Program-made: the position numbers and the translations under genes
Notes under the pieces: generated by a model
What the model was told of the DNA's origin: nothing
The model's input: the letters and a program-made list of their open reading frames with translations, nothing else
Databases searched by the model: none
DNA from: an uncultured Verrucomicrobia subdivision 3 bacterium
Lineage (GTDB): Bacteria; Verrucomicrobiota; Verrucomicrobiia; Limisphaerales; UBA11358
DNA length: 61,877 bases
Reading direction: 5' to 3'
Assembly (NCBI GenBank): GCA_903922735.1
Contig: CAIXUZ010000064.1
Coordinates: 1 to 61,877 of the forward strand
Shown here: positions 9,482 through 18,285 of the stretch, piece by piece
Position numbering within the stretch: position 1 is the stretch's first letter
Layout of the letters: the number at the start of each line of letters is the position of its first letter

Positions 9482-9515
9482 GCCCAATGGAATCAATGGT
9501 TCCATTGGGCTTTAT
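9482..9515 (+). terminator. Intrinsic terminator of the interrupted tRNA gene
   Basis: A perfect 11-bp stem (GCCCAATGGAA at 9482-9492 with its complement at 9500-9510), 7-base loop, then TTTAT. It lies 11 bases after the tRNA CCA, so it is probably the native terminator of the tRNA transcription unit now separated from its promoter. Confidence 0.65.
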
Positions 9516-9743
9516 GTTTAGGTCGGTCGGTGATCAGAATATGTTAAAATTGTTCTTACGCGCTTGAAACTGTCCGTCATTGTCATTCATTGGATATTCT
9601 ATGCTGCGAAGTCGCATCACCGTGTATCCCGGATGCTCCAAGTCGTCAGCCGGTTGCCGGATTGCTGCTGGGCTTTTTGACCACCGATCCAATGACTCAA
9701 CCGTGGTTCAGGACAAAATGAAGTCGAGCGGCGGCCATCGCGG

Positions 9744-12326
9744 TCATTTTCCCATCTGACCGCGCGTGACGCCGATCTGATTGAAGAGTTTTAATTCTCG
9801 CCAGAGCTCCGTGCCGGAAATTTCACCGCGCAACAGCTGGCGGTATTTCGCAATCGTCCGCTCCACTTCCTCCGGCGTTTCGTTCAAAAACTCCACGCGG
9901 AAATTTCGCACGCCAAGGGCGAGCAGGTGTTCCACGAACTCCGCGCCGGTCTGCGCCTGTGAATTGAAAACGGTGTTGCGGCAGCCGGCATCGGCCTTGA
10001 GCGGATGCTCCGCGCCCACGCGGTCGCGCAGCCGCACGTCATGCACGTCGCACGGCCGGCCGCAGTCATGATAATCCCGGCCCTGGGAGAGAAACGCGCA
10101 GAACACGCAATGCTCCATGTGAAACATCGGCATGTGCTGATGAATCGTGACCTCAAACCATTCCGGCGGCGCGGCGGTGAGCAATGCCTCCAGTTGCAGC
10201 ACATTCAGATCGTAGCTGGCCGTGACGCGTTCGAGACCGAAATGATTTTTAAAATAGTCTGCCGTGATGCGGTTGGCCACGTTCAGCGAAAAATCCCCGA
10301 TGCGCCGCGTGTCCGCGAAAAAATTCAGGTGATCGTAATTGCGGACGAGATAGCCGTCCGCGTTGGCGGAACGGACCTGCTTGAGAATCCAGTCATCACC
10401 CGTCTTGAAGACGCGCGGCGGCGCGACGAAGATTCCAGGCGGCGAGGATGGCGGATGGAGGACGGAGGAGGGAGACGAACAGCCGCGAGCGGTGTGAAAG
10501 GCGGTCACGGCTTCACGATATTTCTTCGGGTCTTCAAACTCGCAATAGACCGTGGTCACGCCGCATTTCAACGCCGCGTCAAGCTGCGCGAGATTGCGGA
10601 CGAGGACGATCAATTGCGGGTTTTCGATTAAGGATACCGGTTGGGCGGGCAAAACGGTTTCCCCAACTTCCGCCTTCCAGCTTCCCGCTGCTGCCAGAGT
10701 CCACTGTTTCGGCACCGCGCGGCGTTGTTCCAATTCCGCCACCGCCTCGCGGCGCAGGCGATTCAATTCACTCACCGGCAACAGCACATCACCGACCAGG
10801 AAATTTTTCAATTCGCCCAGCTTGAACGGTGTGCCGCCGAGCCGGCCAAGCTGGTCACGCAATGTTTCTTCCGTGAGCGGCACTTTCTCCGCCCGGGCCA
10901 GCGGCATGGCGGAATCGGCCTTCGCCATGTTGCCCGCCTCATCGCGGAGTATCAGCGTCAGCGGCTCGCCCACGCCGCCATAAACTTCAATGGTGACAGG
11001 GCGTTGAAAGCGGATTTTGTCGCCGGCAAAACTTTGTCGTAGGCGCTTGTCGAGCTCCGGATCATTCGTCTTCCATAATTTGTCGCCGACATGGACGCGC
11101 AGAAAATTGATCTGGCCGTTGCCGAAGCGCAGCTCCGTCAACGCCATGCCGGGAAGCTTGAACCGGGGGTTTTCCATCTCGTAAATCCGGCCCCCTTCTT
11201 CCTTTTCATCCGGTCGGCCCGCATCAAATACAATGCCGTCACCGGGTTTCAATGGCGACGAGAGATTCACAATGACGCCGTCGCGGACGATTTTTTTGAC
11301 CTTGCCGAGATAGACGCCGCGTTTTTTGCCGAACCGGGCGTGAACCAGTTTTTGATTGTCCGTGCCGCCGAACCAGCCGGTAAACAGCCCGCGCGAAAAG
11401 GACATCTCCAGTTCGTATTGACGATTGGCGATTTCGGATTTGCGGGCGGAGGGGTCGGTCGCGCGTAAATCGTCATTCGTCATTCGTAAATCATCCAGCG
11501 CCTGCCGGTAGACGCGCGTGATGCTGGCGACGTATTCAGCCGACTTGAGCCGGCCTTCGATTTTGAGCGACGCGACGCCGGCGCGGACGAGGTCCGGCAG
11601 GACTTCCAGGCCGGACAAATCCTGCGGGCTTAACAAATATCGTTTGTCGCCGAGCGGTACCGGCTGGCCGTCGGAAATCAAATCATACGGCATCCGACAG
11701 GCCTGAGCGCATTCGCCGCGATTGGCGGAACGGCCGCCCAGCGATTCGCTGGTCAAACACTGGCCGGAATACGCCACGCACAGCGCGCCGTGGACAAACA
11801 CTTCCAGCGGCATTTCGAATGCGGTGGTGGAAGCCGCCTTCATCTTTTCAATTTCCGCAATGGAACATTCGCGCGCCAGGACGACAAGGTTGCAGCTCAG
11901 GTCGCGGGCAAAATCAATTCCCGCCGCGCTGGTGACGGTCATCTGGGTCGAGGCGTGGATGGGAAAATCCGGTGAGAGTCCACGGATCAATTTGCAGATG
12001 CCGACGTCTTGGACAATGGCCGCATCCACGCCGGCGGCAATGATCGGGCGGAGATAATTTTCCGCCTCGGCCATTTCATTTTGGAAAACGAGCGTATTGA
12101 ACGTGATGTAGCCTTTGACGCCGCGCCGGTGCAGATATTCCATCAATTTCGGCAAATCCGCCTCGGTGAAATTGTTGGCGCGCATCCGCGCATTAAACTT
12201 GTCGAGGCCGAAATAAATCGCGTCCGCGCCATTTTCCACCGCCGCCTTGGCGCAGTCCCAGTCCCCGGCCGGGGCGAGCAACTCCGGCAATTGCGGGTTC
12301 GGTTTAAGAGGGTCGCCAAAGTTCAT
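9744..12326 (-). CDS. U32-family peptidase/RlhA-like protein with DUF3656-type middle region
   Basis: An 860-residue protein beginning LPELLAPAGDWDCAKAAVENGAD, the typical U32 opening. The Cys-rich stretch CAQACRMPYDL fits the iron-sulfur site of this family, and a second Cys/His cluster (CVFCAFLSQG, CGRPCDV) lies near the C-terminus. Two-part U32 proteins of this form include E. coli RlhA, which hydroxylates a 23S rRNA cytidine using prephenate; older names call them collagenase-like peptidases. The ATG at 12326 is chosen over a TTG four codons upstream. It is longer than the roughly 650-residue RlhA, partly because of two low-complexity inserts near residues 276-304 and 609-631 that resemble interspersed repeat DNA. 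RNA modification is likelier than proteolysis, by homology. Confidence 0.85.
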   Translation of the reverse strand: MNFGDPLKPNPQLPELLAPAGDWDCAKAAVENGADAIYFGLDKFNARMRANNFTEADLPKLMEYLHRRGVKGYITFNTLVFQNEMAEAENYLRPIIAAGVDAAIVQDVGICKLIRGLSPDFPIHASTQMTVTSAAGIDFARDLSCNLVVLARECSIAEIEKMKAASTTAFEMPLEVFVHGALCVAYSGQCLTSESLGGRSANRGECAQACRMPYDLISDGQPVPLGDKRYLLSPQDLSGLEVLPDLVRAGVASLKIEGRLKSAEYVASITRVYRQALDDLRMTNDDLRATDPSARKSEIANRQYELEMSFSRGLFTGWFGGTDNQKLVHARFGKKRGVYLGKVKKIVRDGVIVNLSSPLKPGDGIVFDAGRPDEKEEGGRIYEMENPRFKLPGMALTELRFGNGQINFLRVHVGDKLWKTNDPELDKRLRQSFAGDKIRFQRPVTIEVYGGVGEPLTLILRDEAGNMAKADSAMPLARAEKVPLTEETLRDQLGRLGGTPFKLGELKNFLVGDVLLPVSELNRLRREAVAELEQRRAVPKQWTLAAAGSWKAEVGETVLPAQPVSLIENPQLIVLVRNLAQLDAALKCGVTTVYCEFEDPKKYREAVTAFHTARGCSSPSSVLHPPSSPPGIFVAPPRVFKTGDDWILKQVRSANADGYLVRNYDHLNFFADTRRIGDFSLNVANRITADYFKNHFGLERVTASYDLNVLQLEALLTAAPPEWFEVTIHQHMPMFHMEHCVFCAFLSQGRDYHDCGRPCDVHDVRLRDRVGAEHPLKADAGCRNTVFNSQAQTGAEFVEHLLALGVRNFRVEFLNETPEEVERTIAKYRQLLRGEISGTELWRELKLFNQIGVTRGQMGK

Positions 12327-12573
12327 TTCCAGAAGCAAAATCTATCATAAAGGCGCAACGGGACAAAGTTTCTTCGGGCTGGAATCGAAATGGTTTTATA
12401 ATAATTGATGGTGGTGGATGTGGTTAGCCTCGCAAATCAGCCCTGATTATTTGAGCGTAACCAATTGAACCAATGACGCGTCCAATACTTATTCATTCAT
12501 GTTCCCCGATGGTCCGCTTTGCCCGTGCCTTGCATTGGTGCCTGTAGCCGGGAAGCTAGAAAACGCCTTTATA

Positions 12574-14721
12574 ATGAGAAACTCAATCAAACTGCCGGCA
12601 ATGATCATCTTGTTGGCGCTCTGCACGCTGACCGGAATCCTTTCTGCGGCAGACAATCCGGCAAAAAAGCCCGTGGCGAAGCCGACCAAGGCGGAGCCAG
12701 CTTTCGGCCAGTTGATGACCGACGCGGAATTGTTTGCAAATCTGAACCTGGATTTGCCGGCGCTGGCAGATGTCCGGCGCGCGGTATCGGCGGGTGATCT
12801 GGTGGCCGCCAAAAAGGCGCTCGCGGCGAATTTCCGCAGCCGCAAATCTCCCGTATGGACGGTGGACTGGCGGCAACCGGAGTTCCTCACCTCCAAGCGC
12901 AAGCTAAATGCCGATCCGCGGGTGGAAAAAGTCATGCAGCACAAGTTTGATTTTACCAAGGGACCCAACCTGGTCGGCACGCTGGATTTCGGGCCGAAGA
13001 TTGATTGGACGGCCAACCCGACCACGGGCGAGGCGAAGACGCATCTTTGGAACGAGAGCCTCAACCGGCATTTTCATTTCCGGCTGTTGGCCGAGTCCTA
13101 CTGGCGCACCGGTCAGGACAAATATGCCAAGGAGGTTGCCGATGAAATCATGGATTGGATCACCTCGAACCCCCCGGTGCAGGGCGTCAACGGCAACGGC
13201 ATGAAAAACGGGTGCGAGGCGTGGCAGACCCTGACGACGAGCATCCGGCTGTCCGATGTCTGGCCCAACACGATCTATCGCTGTCTCGGGTCGCCGGCCT
13301 TTACGGATGAGGTCATTTGCGCGATTTACAAGACCGTCTGCCAGCAGGCCCGCCACTTGATGCGCTGGCCCAGCGGCGGCAACTGGCTGACCTCGGAGTC
13401 AAACGGGTTGTTCATCGGCGGCATGTTGTTCCCCGAATTCAAGGAGGCCCCGGAATGGCGGCGCACGGGGCTGGCGCGCTTGTATAAGCAGCTTGATGAT
13501 GAGATTTATCCCGACGGCGAGGAATATGAATTAGCCGCCGGTTACAACAACTGGGTCGTGGCCGAATTTGCCGGCATTATTGAGCAGGCTGACCGCAACG
13601 GGCTGCGCGCCGAAGTGCCCGCTGATTTTCTGGTGAAGATGGAGAAGATGTTCAGCTATCTCTGTCTCAGCGCCATGCCCAATGACGCCATCCCCGGATT
13701 GAATGACTCGGGAAACTCCGACGTGCGGAAGCTGCTGGAGACGGGCTTCAAACTTTTCCCCAAGCGAACCGACTTCCAATACATCGCCACCGGCGGCAGG
13801 GAAGGCCGCGCCCCGGCGGAAATCTCGCACGCATTTCCCTGGTGCGGCCACTATGTGATGCGGTCCGGCTGGGATAAAGATGCGACCTATATGTTATTTG
13901 ATGCCGGTCCGTTCGGTTACGGTCACCAGCACGAAGACAAGCTGCATTTCGTCCTTTGGAGCAACGGGCGCCAGCTCGTGCTCGACCCCGGCAGTTTTTC
14001 CTATGACCACTCGCGCTGGCGGAAATACGTTTTGACCAGTCCCGGACACAATACCGTGCTGGTGGATGGTCAGGGCCAGCATCGCTCCGGCAAAAAGGAA
14101 ACTTATTTCTGGCCGCGGCCATGGAACACCCCTGCGCCGCCGCAGAATGACGCGCGCTGGAAATCCACCAAGGATTTTGATTACGCCTCCGGCCTGTACA
14201 CCAACGGCTATGGCAACCAGAACGAAATTGCCGTCATTCACCGGCGGCAAATCATGTTCCTCAAAGCGGAAAAGTTGTTCGTCATCTACGACACCCTGAC
14301 GCCGCAAGACCAGCGCGAGCACAGCTACGAGGCGCTGTTTCACCTCGATGCGACGAACGCAGTGGTGGATCCGGCGACCAAGACCATCCGCAGCGAGAAT
14401 CCCGGGGCGGCGAATATCGCCATCATTCCCGCCACCGGCGGCGGGCTGGATGTCGGCATCGTCAAGGGCAAGACCGATGAACCGGTGCAAGGATGGGCGA
14501 ATCATCCATGGCGGGCAATACCGACGGCTATTTTCCGCAAGACCGGAAACGGCGCGGTCAACCTCAGCTTTGCGCTCGAACCGCTCGCGACCAATGCCAC
14601 CGCCCGCGTTGCCAGCCTCGAGCAGATTCCAGAGGGCGTGCGCCTCAAGCTCGCCGACAACCGCAGCATCACCGTCGCGTTCGGGCCGGAACCGGCCATC
14701 CGGCGTTTCGCGACGCGCTGA
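12574..14721 (+). CDS. Heparinase II/III-like polysaccharide lyase, secreted
   Basis: A 715-residue protein. The ATG at 12574 is chosen because it directly precedes a signal peptide (MRNSIKLPAMIILLALC, ending Ala-Ala); the longer open frame upstream adds 25 codons with no signal-peptide logic. Residues 130-390 form the alpha-helical toroid (WPSGGNWLTSESNG, DGEEYELAAGYNNW). The region around 450-500 (FGYGHQHEDKLHFVLW, DPGSFSYDH, SPGHNTVLVDGQ) is the characteristic beta-sandwich of the heparinase II/III family, with the conserved His and Tyr. Such enzymes cleave uronate-containing polysaccharides such as alginate or glycosaminoglycans by beta-elimination. The exact substrate cannot be read from sequence. 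It stands alone, not in an obvious operon. Confidence 0.85.
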   Translation: MRNSIKLPAMIILLALCTLTGILSAADNPAKKPVAKPTKAEPAFGQLMTDAELFANLNLDLPALADVRRAVSAGDLVAAKKALAANFRSRKSPVWTVDWRQPEFLTSKRKLNADPRVEKVMQHKFDFTKGPNLVGTLDFGPKIDWTANPTTGEAKTHLWNESLNRHFHFRLLAESYWRTGQDKYAKEVADEIMDWITSNPPVQGVNGNGMKNGCEAWQTLTTSIRLSDVWPNTIYRCLGSPAFTDEVICAIYKTVCQQARHLMRWPSGGNWLTSESNGLFIGGMLFPEFKEAPEWRRTGLARLYKQLDDEIYPDGEEYELAAGYNNWVVAEFAGIIEQADRNGLRAEVPADFLVKMEKMFSYLCLSAMPNDAIPGLNDSGNSDVRKLLETGFKLFPKRTDFQYIATGGREGRAPAEISHAFPWCGHYVMRSGWDKDATYMLFDAGPFGYGHQHEDKLHFVLWSNGRQLVLDPGSFSYDHSRWRKYVLTSPGHNTVLVDGQGQHRSGKKETYFWPRPWNTPAPPQNDARWKSTKDFDYASGLYTNGYGNQNEIAVIHRRQIMFLKAEKLFVIYDTLTPQDQREHSYEALFHLDATNAVVDPATKTIRSENPGAANIAIIPATGGGLDVGIVKGKTDEPVQGWANHPWRAIPTAIFRKTGNGAVNLSFALEPLATNATARVASLEQIPEGVRLKLADNRSITVAFGPEPAIRRFATR

Positions 14722-14813
14722 TTTTCCGGCAAAAAACGCGACCTTGTTTCTGGCCCGGCTAGTTGAAAAATCAGTTTTATTCTGTCGGCAACTATGTGAA
14801 TCTGTGGTCACAA

Positions 14814-15611
14814 ATGATTCATCCAAGTGCCGTTATCCATCCGTCAGCGAAACTGGGCGCGAATGTCTCCGTCGGGCCGTGCGCCGTGATTGAGGCGGGC
14901 GTGGAGTTGGGCGATGACTGCGTCGTCGGGCCGCAGGTCTGCCTGCTCGGCGCGACGAGCATTGGCAAAGGCAACCGGTTCCACGCGGGTTGTGTCATTG
15001 GCGATGCGCCGGTGGATCTGAAATACAAGGGCGAGCCGACGCGATTGCGCATCGGCGACCACAATGTGTTTCGCGAACATGTGACGGTGAATTGCGCAAA
15101 CACGCTGGCGGAGGACACCATCATTGGCTCGCACAATTTCCTGACGCCGCACGCCCACGTCGGCCACAACGTCGTCATCGGCGACCACGTCATTCTCGGC
15201 GGCGGCTGTTTTATTGCGGGCCATGCGGTGGTGAACGATCGCGCATTTGTTTCCGGCTGCTGCCTCGTGCACCAGTTCTGCCGCATCGGCACGTTGGCGA
15301 TGATGCAGGGCGGTTCGGCCATCAGCAAAGATCTGCCGCCGTTCACCATCGGTCGCCGGCTGAACGAGATTTGCGGGCTGAATGTCGTGGGGATGCGCCG
15401 CGCGGGTCTTAATCCCGAGGAACGGCTGGAATTGAAACGGCTCTACCGCGCGTTGTTCCGCAGCGGAAAACTATTGCGGTCGGCGATTGCCGATGCTGAA
15501 AAAATCTTTTCCAGCCCGGCGGCCAAAACCTTGTTGGAATTTGTTGCCGCCGCCAAACGGGGTGTGTGTACTGATAGCAGCGCGAGTGAACACAGTCCGG
15601 ACGAAGCATGA
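14814..15611 (+). CDS. lpxA: UDP-N-acetylglucosamine acyltransferase LpxA
   Basis: A 265-residue protein, close to the usual 262. It opens with IHPSAVIHPSAKLGANVSVG and continues as left-handed beta-helix hexapeptide repeats to about residue 185, followed by the helical C-terminal domain (NVVGMRRAGLNPEERLELKRLYR). The catalytic-His segment PHAHVGHNVVIG and the KYKGEPTRL segment are present. It transfers a 3-hydroxyacyl chain from ACP to UDP-GlcNAc, the first step of lipid A synthesis, in the cytoplasm, so the organism makes lipopolysaccharide. The ATG at 14814 is preferred to a TTG 17 codons upstream. Its stop overlaps the start of the next gene by 4 bases. Confidence 0.95.
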   Translation: MIHPSAVIHPSAKLGANVSVGPCAVIEAGVELGDDCVVGPQVCLLGATSIGKGNRFHAGCVIGDAPVDLKYKGEPTRLRIGDHNVFREHVTVNCANTLAEDTIIGSHNFLTPHAHVGHNVVIGDHVILGGGCFIAGHAVVNDRAFVSGCCLVHQFCRIGTLAMMQGGSAISKDLPPFTIGRRLNEICGLNVVGMRRAGLNPEERLELKRLYRALFRSGKLLRSAIADAEKIFSSPAAKTLLEFVAAAKRGVCTDSSASEHSPDEA

Positions 15612-15931
15612 TCACGTTGCCCCAATACCAGGTGCTGGGTGGGGACGGTCGGGAATACGGCCCGGTCTATGATGATCAAATCCGCCAGTGGATCGCGGAG
15701 GGCCGGCTCGAAAGCAAATCCCCGGTGAAGCCGCCGGATGCCAAAGACTGGGTGTTCCTTGAAACACTGCCGGAATTCGCCGAGGCACTCCAGGCGTTCG
15801 AGACGCCGGAACCCCCCCCCCCAGGGGCGCCAGGCAAATTGGCGGCTGGCCGTCGTTTTAGTGGTGTTGGCGGTAATGGTGGTTCTCGTTTTGCGGAAGC
15901 TCGTTCATCATCATCATTGAGTTATGTATAA
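15608..15931 (+). CDS. GYF_2-domain membrane protein, frameshifted at a C11 tract
   Basis: As read, 107 residues. Residues 5-60 are a GYF_2 domain (YQVLGGDGREYGPVYDDQI, then WIAEGRLESKSPV), followed by a Pro-rich linker encoded by eleven consecutive C bases at 15812-15822. After the tract this frame gives meaningless Gly/Ser-rich sequence to 15931. The +1 frame instead encodes a clean transmembrane helix (NWRLAVVLVVLAVMVVLVL) plus a His-rich end, stopping at 15920, three bases before the next start. Ten C bases would join the two into a normal GYF plus membrane-anchor protein of 103 residues. This is either a slippage (phase-variation) site or a sequencing error. It follows lpxA with a 4-base overlap. 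Confidence 0.75.
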   Translation: MITLPQYQVLGGDGREYGPVYDDQIRQWIAEGRLESKSPVKPPDAKDWVFLETLPEFAEALQAFETPEPPPPGAPGKLAAGRRFSGVGGNGGSRFAEARSSSSLSYV

Positions 15932-16415
15932 AATCATCGGCAACGACGGTAAAACCTACGGTCCCATCAGTGCGGAACAAATCCGCCAATGGATCGCGCA
16001 AGGCCGCGCGGACAGCCGCACGGCGGTCATCGCGGACGGCGCGGGGGAATGGACGTTTCTTGGCCTGCTGCCGGAGTTTGGGCGTGAACTGGCGGACACC
16101 CCGCCCGTCATGGCGCCGCCGAAAATCGGCGCGCTGCCCGTGAAAAAATCGAATAATTTTGCGACCGCGGGATTTGTCTGCGGGCTGATTTCACTGGCGT
16201 GTTGCTGCGGCTGTCCGTTTAATATTCTCGGCCTGATATTCTCCATCATCGCGCTGGTGCAAATCAACGGCCAGGTGCAGAAGCAGGAAGGCTGGGGACT
16301 CGCGCTGGCCGGATTAATTTGTTCGGCGGCGAGTTTGCTGGCGACCTTCGGGCTGGGAATCCTGCAGCTTGCCCTGACGCCCGCCAATTTAAACTGGCAC
16401 TTCAGCGGGTTTTGA
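15924..16415 (+). CDS. GYF_2 and DUF4190 domain membrane protein
   Basis: A 163-residue protein. Residues 1-55 are a GYF_2 domain nearly parallel to that of the preceding gene (YKIIGNDGKTYGPISAEQIRQ), pointing to a local duplication. Residues 75-150 contain two hydrophobic segments separated by a short loop with QINGQVQKQEG, the DUF4190 pattern; a CCCGCP run lies in the first. GYF_2 domains are thought to bind proline-rich peptides; the role of this combination is unknown. Its stop directly abuts the ATG of the next gene (TGAATG), so it is clearly an operon member. Confidence 0.8.
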   Translation: MYKIIGNDGKTYGPISAEQIRQWIAQGRADSRTAVIADGAGEWTFLGLLPEFGRELADTPPVMAPPKIGALPVKKSNNFATAGFVCGLISLACCCGCPFNILGLIFSIIALVQINGQVQKQEGWGLALAGLICSAASLLATFGLGILQLALTPANLNWHFSGF

Positions 16416-16835
16416 ATGAACTCCGTCCCGCCCAAAATCAATGCCGCCGGCAGTCGCCTGCCGAGTTTCATAATGGCGATAACAATGTCCGGAATCGCCG
16501 TGATGGTTTTTTTCCTTAATCCGGCGACCCACAAAATTTATCCAGCCTGCCAGTTCCACCAGCTGACGGGCTTGAACTGCCCCGGTTGCGGCATGACGCG
16601 GGCGGCTTACGCGCTGCTGCATGGCGAATTTCTGACTGCGCTGCATGACAACGCTCTGTTCGTTTTCGCCTTGGCAACCTTGGCGGTTCGCGGCGGCTGG
16701 TTCGGCTGGAATCAACTGAGCGGCCGGGCAAACGGTGAGTTTTTCCCGGCAAAATTCCTCTGGCCGCTGCTCGTCGTCGCGTTGGTGTTCACCTTGCTGC
16801 GAAACCTGCCGGCGGGCGCGTTGCTCTCCCCGTAA
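16416..16835 (+). CDS. DUF2752 membrane protein
   Basis: A 139-residue protein with hydrophobic segments near residues 18-34, 83-98 and 113-130. The sequence CPGCGMTRAAYALLHGE near residue 51 is the defining motif of DUF2752, a small inner-membrane family of unknown function. It starts immediately after the stop of the GYF_2/DUF4190 gene, in the same lpxA-led transcription unit; DUF2752 genes often sit next to DUF4190 or TM2-type genes. Confidence 0.85.
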   Translation: MNSVPPKINAAGSRLPSFIMAITMSGIAVMVFFLNPATHKIYPACQFHQLTGLNCPGCGMTRAAYALLHGEFLTALHDNALFVFALATLAVRGGWFGWNQLSGRANGEFFPAKFLWPLLVVALVFTLLRNLPAGALLSP

Positions 16836-16886
16836 TCCACCGGTCTCGAAGCCGCAGGTGTGAATCGGCTTGGACTAGGCTCCTAG

Positions 16887-17270
16887 TCATGTGTCCGCTG
16901 GCGGGTTTTTCAGAAAATCTTTGAAAGCGGAGCAGGCAAACAGCATGGGATATTCTTTTCGCATGACTTCCAGCGGAACTTTGCCCCATAACAAATTGAC
17001 CCACCGGTTGGGGAACTCCTGGCATTGCTGCGGCTTTACCGGCTGGATGGCGCAGTTGCCGCCTTCCAGGAAAATGCAGGAATGATTGGCTTGCTCTTTC
17101 AGGGCCAGCCCTTTTCGGTCATGGCGAAGGCGAAGGTGCTGTTCAATAAAATCCGGCTCCTGCATCTCCATAAAGGCCGCGATCTTCGCCACCTCATCGT
17201 CAGTGAGTCGAACCTCACCCGGCCAGCGGCAACAGGCTGCGCAGCGTTGACATTCGAGGGAAATCGGCAT
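16887..17270 (-). CDS. YkgJ-type cysteine-cluster protein
   Basis: A 127-residue protein with Cys clusters CQRCAACCRW near the N-terminus, CIFLEGGNCAIQPVKPQQC in the middle and a later single Cys. This is the CxxCxxCC plus distal Cys layout of the YkgJ/Fli-B-type family, believed to bind zinc or an iron-sulfur cluster. The Met at 17270 is chosen: the longer frame would overlap the upstream Nudix gene, whereas this start leaves an 11-base gap. Function is unknown. Confidence 0.8.
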   Translation of the reverse strand: MPISLECQRCAACCRWPGEVRLTDDEVAKIAAFMEMQEPDFIEQHLRLRHDRKGLALKEQANHSCIFLEGGNCAIQPVKPQQCQEFPNRWVNLLWGKVPLEVMRKEYPMLFACSAFKDFLKNPPADT

Positions 17271-17281
17271 GGGCAACCCGT

Positions 17282-17839
17282 TCAGGCCTTCTTGATTCCC
17301 CGCTGCCACAGATCGAAGTGATACAGCGCGACGACAACGAGCGAATGGCCGATTTTTTCATCGGCAACGAGCTTGGGAATTTCCGCCACCGGCACCAGTT
17401 GCGTGGCCAGATCTTCGCCGTGGTCGAATTCCACACCGTGTTTCAGGTGGCAGTTCTCAATCAGCACGGTGTAGGTGGCATTGCTCAAGATGGCCGGGTT
17501 GGAATGGATTTTCCCGAGCACCCGCGCGTTGTCGCCCTCGTAGCCGGTCTCCTCGCGCAATTCGCGGATGGCGGCGACCACCGGATCGGTTTCGTGCGGG
17601 TCCATCATGCCGCCGGGAATCTCCAGCTCCACCGTGCCGGAGCCGTGCCGGTATTGGTGGATCATCACCAGCTTCCGGTCGGGCGTGAGGGCGATGACGT
17701 TCACCCAGTTGACACTGTCGAGAACGTAAAAATCATGTTCCTTGCCCGTGCGCGGGTTGATACAGATGTCGGAGCGGATTTTGAAGATGCGAAAATCGCC
17801 GACGGGCTTTGAGCTGACTTTTTTCCAGGGCAAAATCAT
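17282..17839 (-). CDS. Nudix hydrolase, ADP-ribose pyrophosphatase-like
   Basis: A 185-residue protein with an intact Nudix box from residue about 81: GGMMDPHETDP, then AAIRELREETGY, matching GX5EX7REUXEEXGU. A preceding strand segment (VIALTPDRKLVMIHQYRHG) and length fit ADP-ribose/nucleoside-diphosphate-sugar pyrophosphatases of the NudF group. Likely a cytoplasmic housekeeping enzyme that cleaves ADP-ribose to AMP and ribose phosphate; the substrate is inferred. Shares the strand with the cysteine-cluster gene that follows. Confidence 0.85.
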   Translation of the reverse strand: MILPWKKVSSKPVGDFRIFKIRSDICINPRTGKEHDFYVLDSVNWVNVIALTPDRKLVMIHQYRHGSGTVELEIPGGMMDPHETDPVVAAIRELREETGYEGDNARVLGKIHSNPAILSNATYTVLIENCHLKHGVEFDHGEDLATQLVPVAEIPKLVADEKIGHSLVVVALYHFDLWQRGIKKA

Positions 17840-17851
17840 GGGAGATAGAAG

Positions 17852-17926
17852 ATAGCAGATGGAAGATGGAGGCCAGAAAAAACTAAAGCCCGCCCCAACT
17901 CCTATCTGCCAGCTTCCATCTGCTAT
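17852..17926. repeat. Inverted repeat, 14-bp arms
   Basis: ATAGCAGATGGAAG at 17852-17865 is exactly complementary to 17913-17926. The arms are rich in GAAGATGG-type words like those inside the U32 gene (10444-10478) and at 46206-46235. The right arm overlaps the stop of the 61-codon gene, so the structure may also act as a weak terminator for it. Confidence 0.55.
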
Positions 17927-18108
17927 TTGGGCGCGGCCCAGCCTTGTTTCATCAGCGTCAGCAAATGTTTCAAGGCCTCCTCGTAGCTCCGGCCCTTCTC
18001 CGCGGCGAGCTGGCGGGCGCGCTTGTCGAGCTGCACGGCCATGTCGGCGGATTTCTCCGCCGGACAGCCGAGGGCGACGAGCACTTGAGCCAGTTGCGAT
18101 ATTTGCAT
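17923..18108 (-). CDS. Small hypothetical helical protein (61 aa)
   Basis: A 61-residue frame starting MQISQLAQVLVALGCPAEKS and continuing as a charged amphipathic helix region (AVQLDKRARQLAAEKGRSYEEALKHLL). Codon use resembles its neighbours and the composition is protein-like. It lies upstream of the Nudix gene on the same strand. No family is recognised; it could be a small regulator or adaptor. Confidence 0.55.
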   Translation of the reverse strand: MQISQLAQVLVALGCPAEKSADMAVQLDKRARQLAAEKGRSYEEALKHLLTLMKQGWAAPK

Positions 18109-18285
18109 AGCCTCATTTTAGCCGCAGTGGAACACGGATGAAACACCGATTTGGCGACGACCGGGCAAACGCGGAAGCAGTCAAATATGGCTCGACATGT
18201 GGACGGGGTGGAAATAGCGTCGGTGAACGTGAAATCAGACTAGCCACACAATCAATGGACCGATTGATTGTGCTGCGGTTATTCC

